A stretch of DNA of 64,000 bases, taken from assembly GCA_934047225.1 (NCBI GenBank), contig OW204012.1, positions 8,866,001-8,930,000 on the forward strand, given 5' to 3'. The DNA comes from Ypsolopha sequella (Eukaryota; Arthropoda; Insecta; Lepidoptera; Ypsolophidae). Below, piece after piece: positions 63,901 through 64,000 of the stretch. The position numbers and the translations under genes were made by a program. The notes below the pieces were generated by a model. It was not told the origin of the DNA. It saw only the letters and a list, made by a program, of their open reading frames with translations, and did no database searches. Positions within the stretch are counted from its first letter, which is position 1. Every line of letters starts with the position of its first letter.

Positions 63901-64000
63901 CGCCCTAAATCCCCCCTCTCGCACTGCACGTTTTTGCACTTGGAGTGCCCCAGTGACAAAAATTAAATTCGCATAGCCTCTTAAGAGTCTAAACTAGTTT

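Larger units (their letters stand above)
60038..64000. other. Upstream intron or flank of the protease
   Basis: I see no further protease exon. It contains the MITEs at 60328 and 60675, an inverted copy of the 42826 repeat at about 62346-62450, a single diverged arm of the 34278 palindrome at about 62539-62585, and a foldback at 63352-63480 (arms GTAAAAAATGGGTTTTCTTA / TAAGAAAATCCGCCATTTTA). The missing signal-peptide exon must be here unnoticed or beyond the window. Confidence 0.5.

Overview
This 64 kb window is animal, almost certainly lepidopteran, nuclear DNA. It is AT-rich, its genes are split by GT-AG introns, and it is packed with small transposons and moth/butterfly-type dispersed repeats. 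By reading exons through their splice sites I recover four host genes. (1) RBM8A/Y14 (tsunagi), + strand, 2388-8321, five exons, 166 aa, an exon junction complex subunit. (2) RpL23 (uL14), - strand, 11368-15871, four exons, 140 aa. (3) PSMB4 (20S proteasome beta subunit), + strand, 20854-27902, five exons, 263 aa. (4) A filzig/Stubble-type secreted trypsin-like protease, - strand, 29992-60037 and continuing upstream off my exon map, eight exons seen (1,094 codons) with a complete His/Asp/Ser protease domain at the C-terminus.

Layout. 1-1.9 kb: remains of an ISL2EU-like DNA transposon, with a DDE transposase tail (+) converging on a YqaJ-exonuclease gene (-); both carry disabling lesions. 2.2-8.5 kb: Y14 with an exact Motif 1 core-promoter element, its introns filled by MITEs. 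8.5-11.3 kb: repeat-rich gap between convergent genes. 11.3-15.9 kb: RpL23, whose last intron holds an apparently identical 1,141 bp tandem duplication and whose second intron holds a convincing C/D-box snoRNA candidate. 15.9-20.85 kb: divergent spacer with two tRNA-derived SINEs and a 1.5 kb dispersed repeat. 20.85-27.9 kb: PSMB4, with an RTE-type retrotransposon in intron 2. 28-30 kb: spacer between convergent genes. 30-64 kb: the protease, whose introns contain an RNase H-bearing LINE inserted into a MITE, several nested insertions with recognisable empty sites, large foldbacks, microsatellites and a possible two-exon micro-gene on the opposite strand.

The three small genes are housekeeping functions (mRNA quality control, translation, protein turnover). 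The protease is an epithelial/cuticle-type secreted enzyme, and I see no pathway linking it to the others. The most unusual structures are the six-copy tandem array of one protease exon (about 32.05-32.82 kb), the snoRNA candidate in RpL23, and the layered transposon insertions that can be ordered in time. No prokaryotic, CRISPR or viral system was seen.
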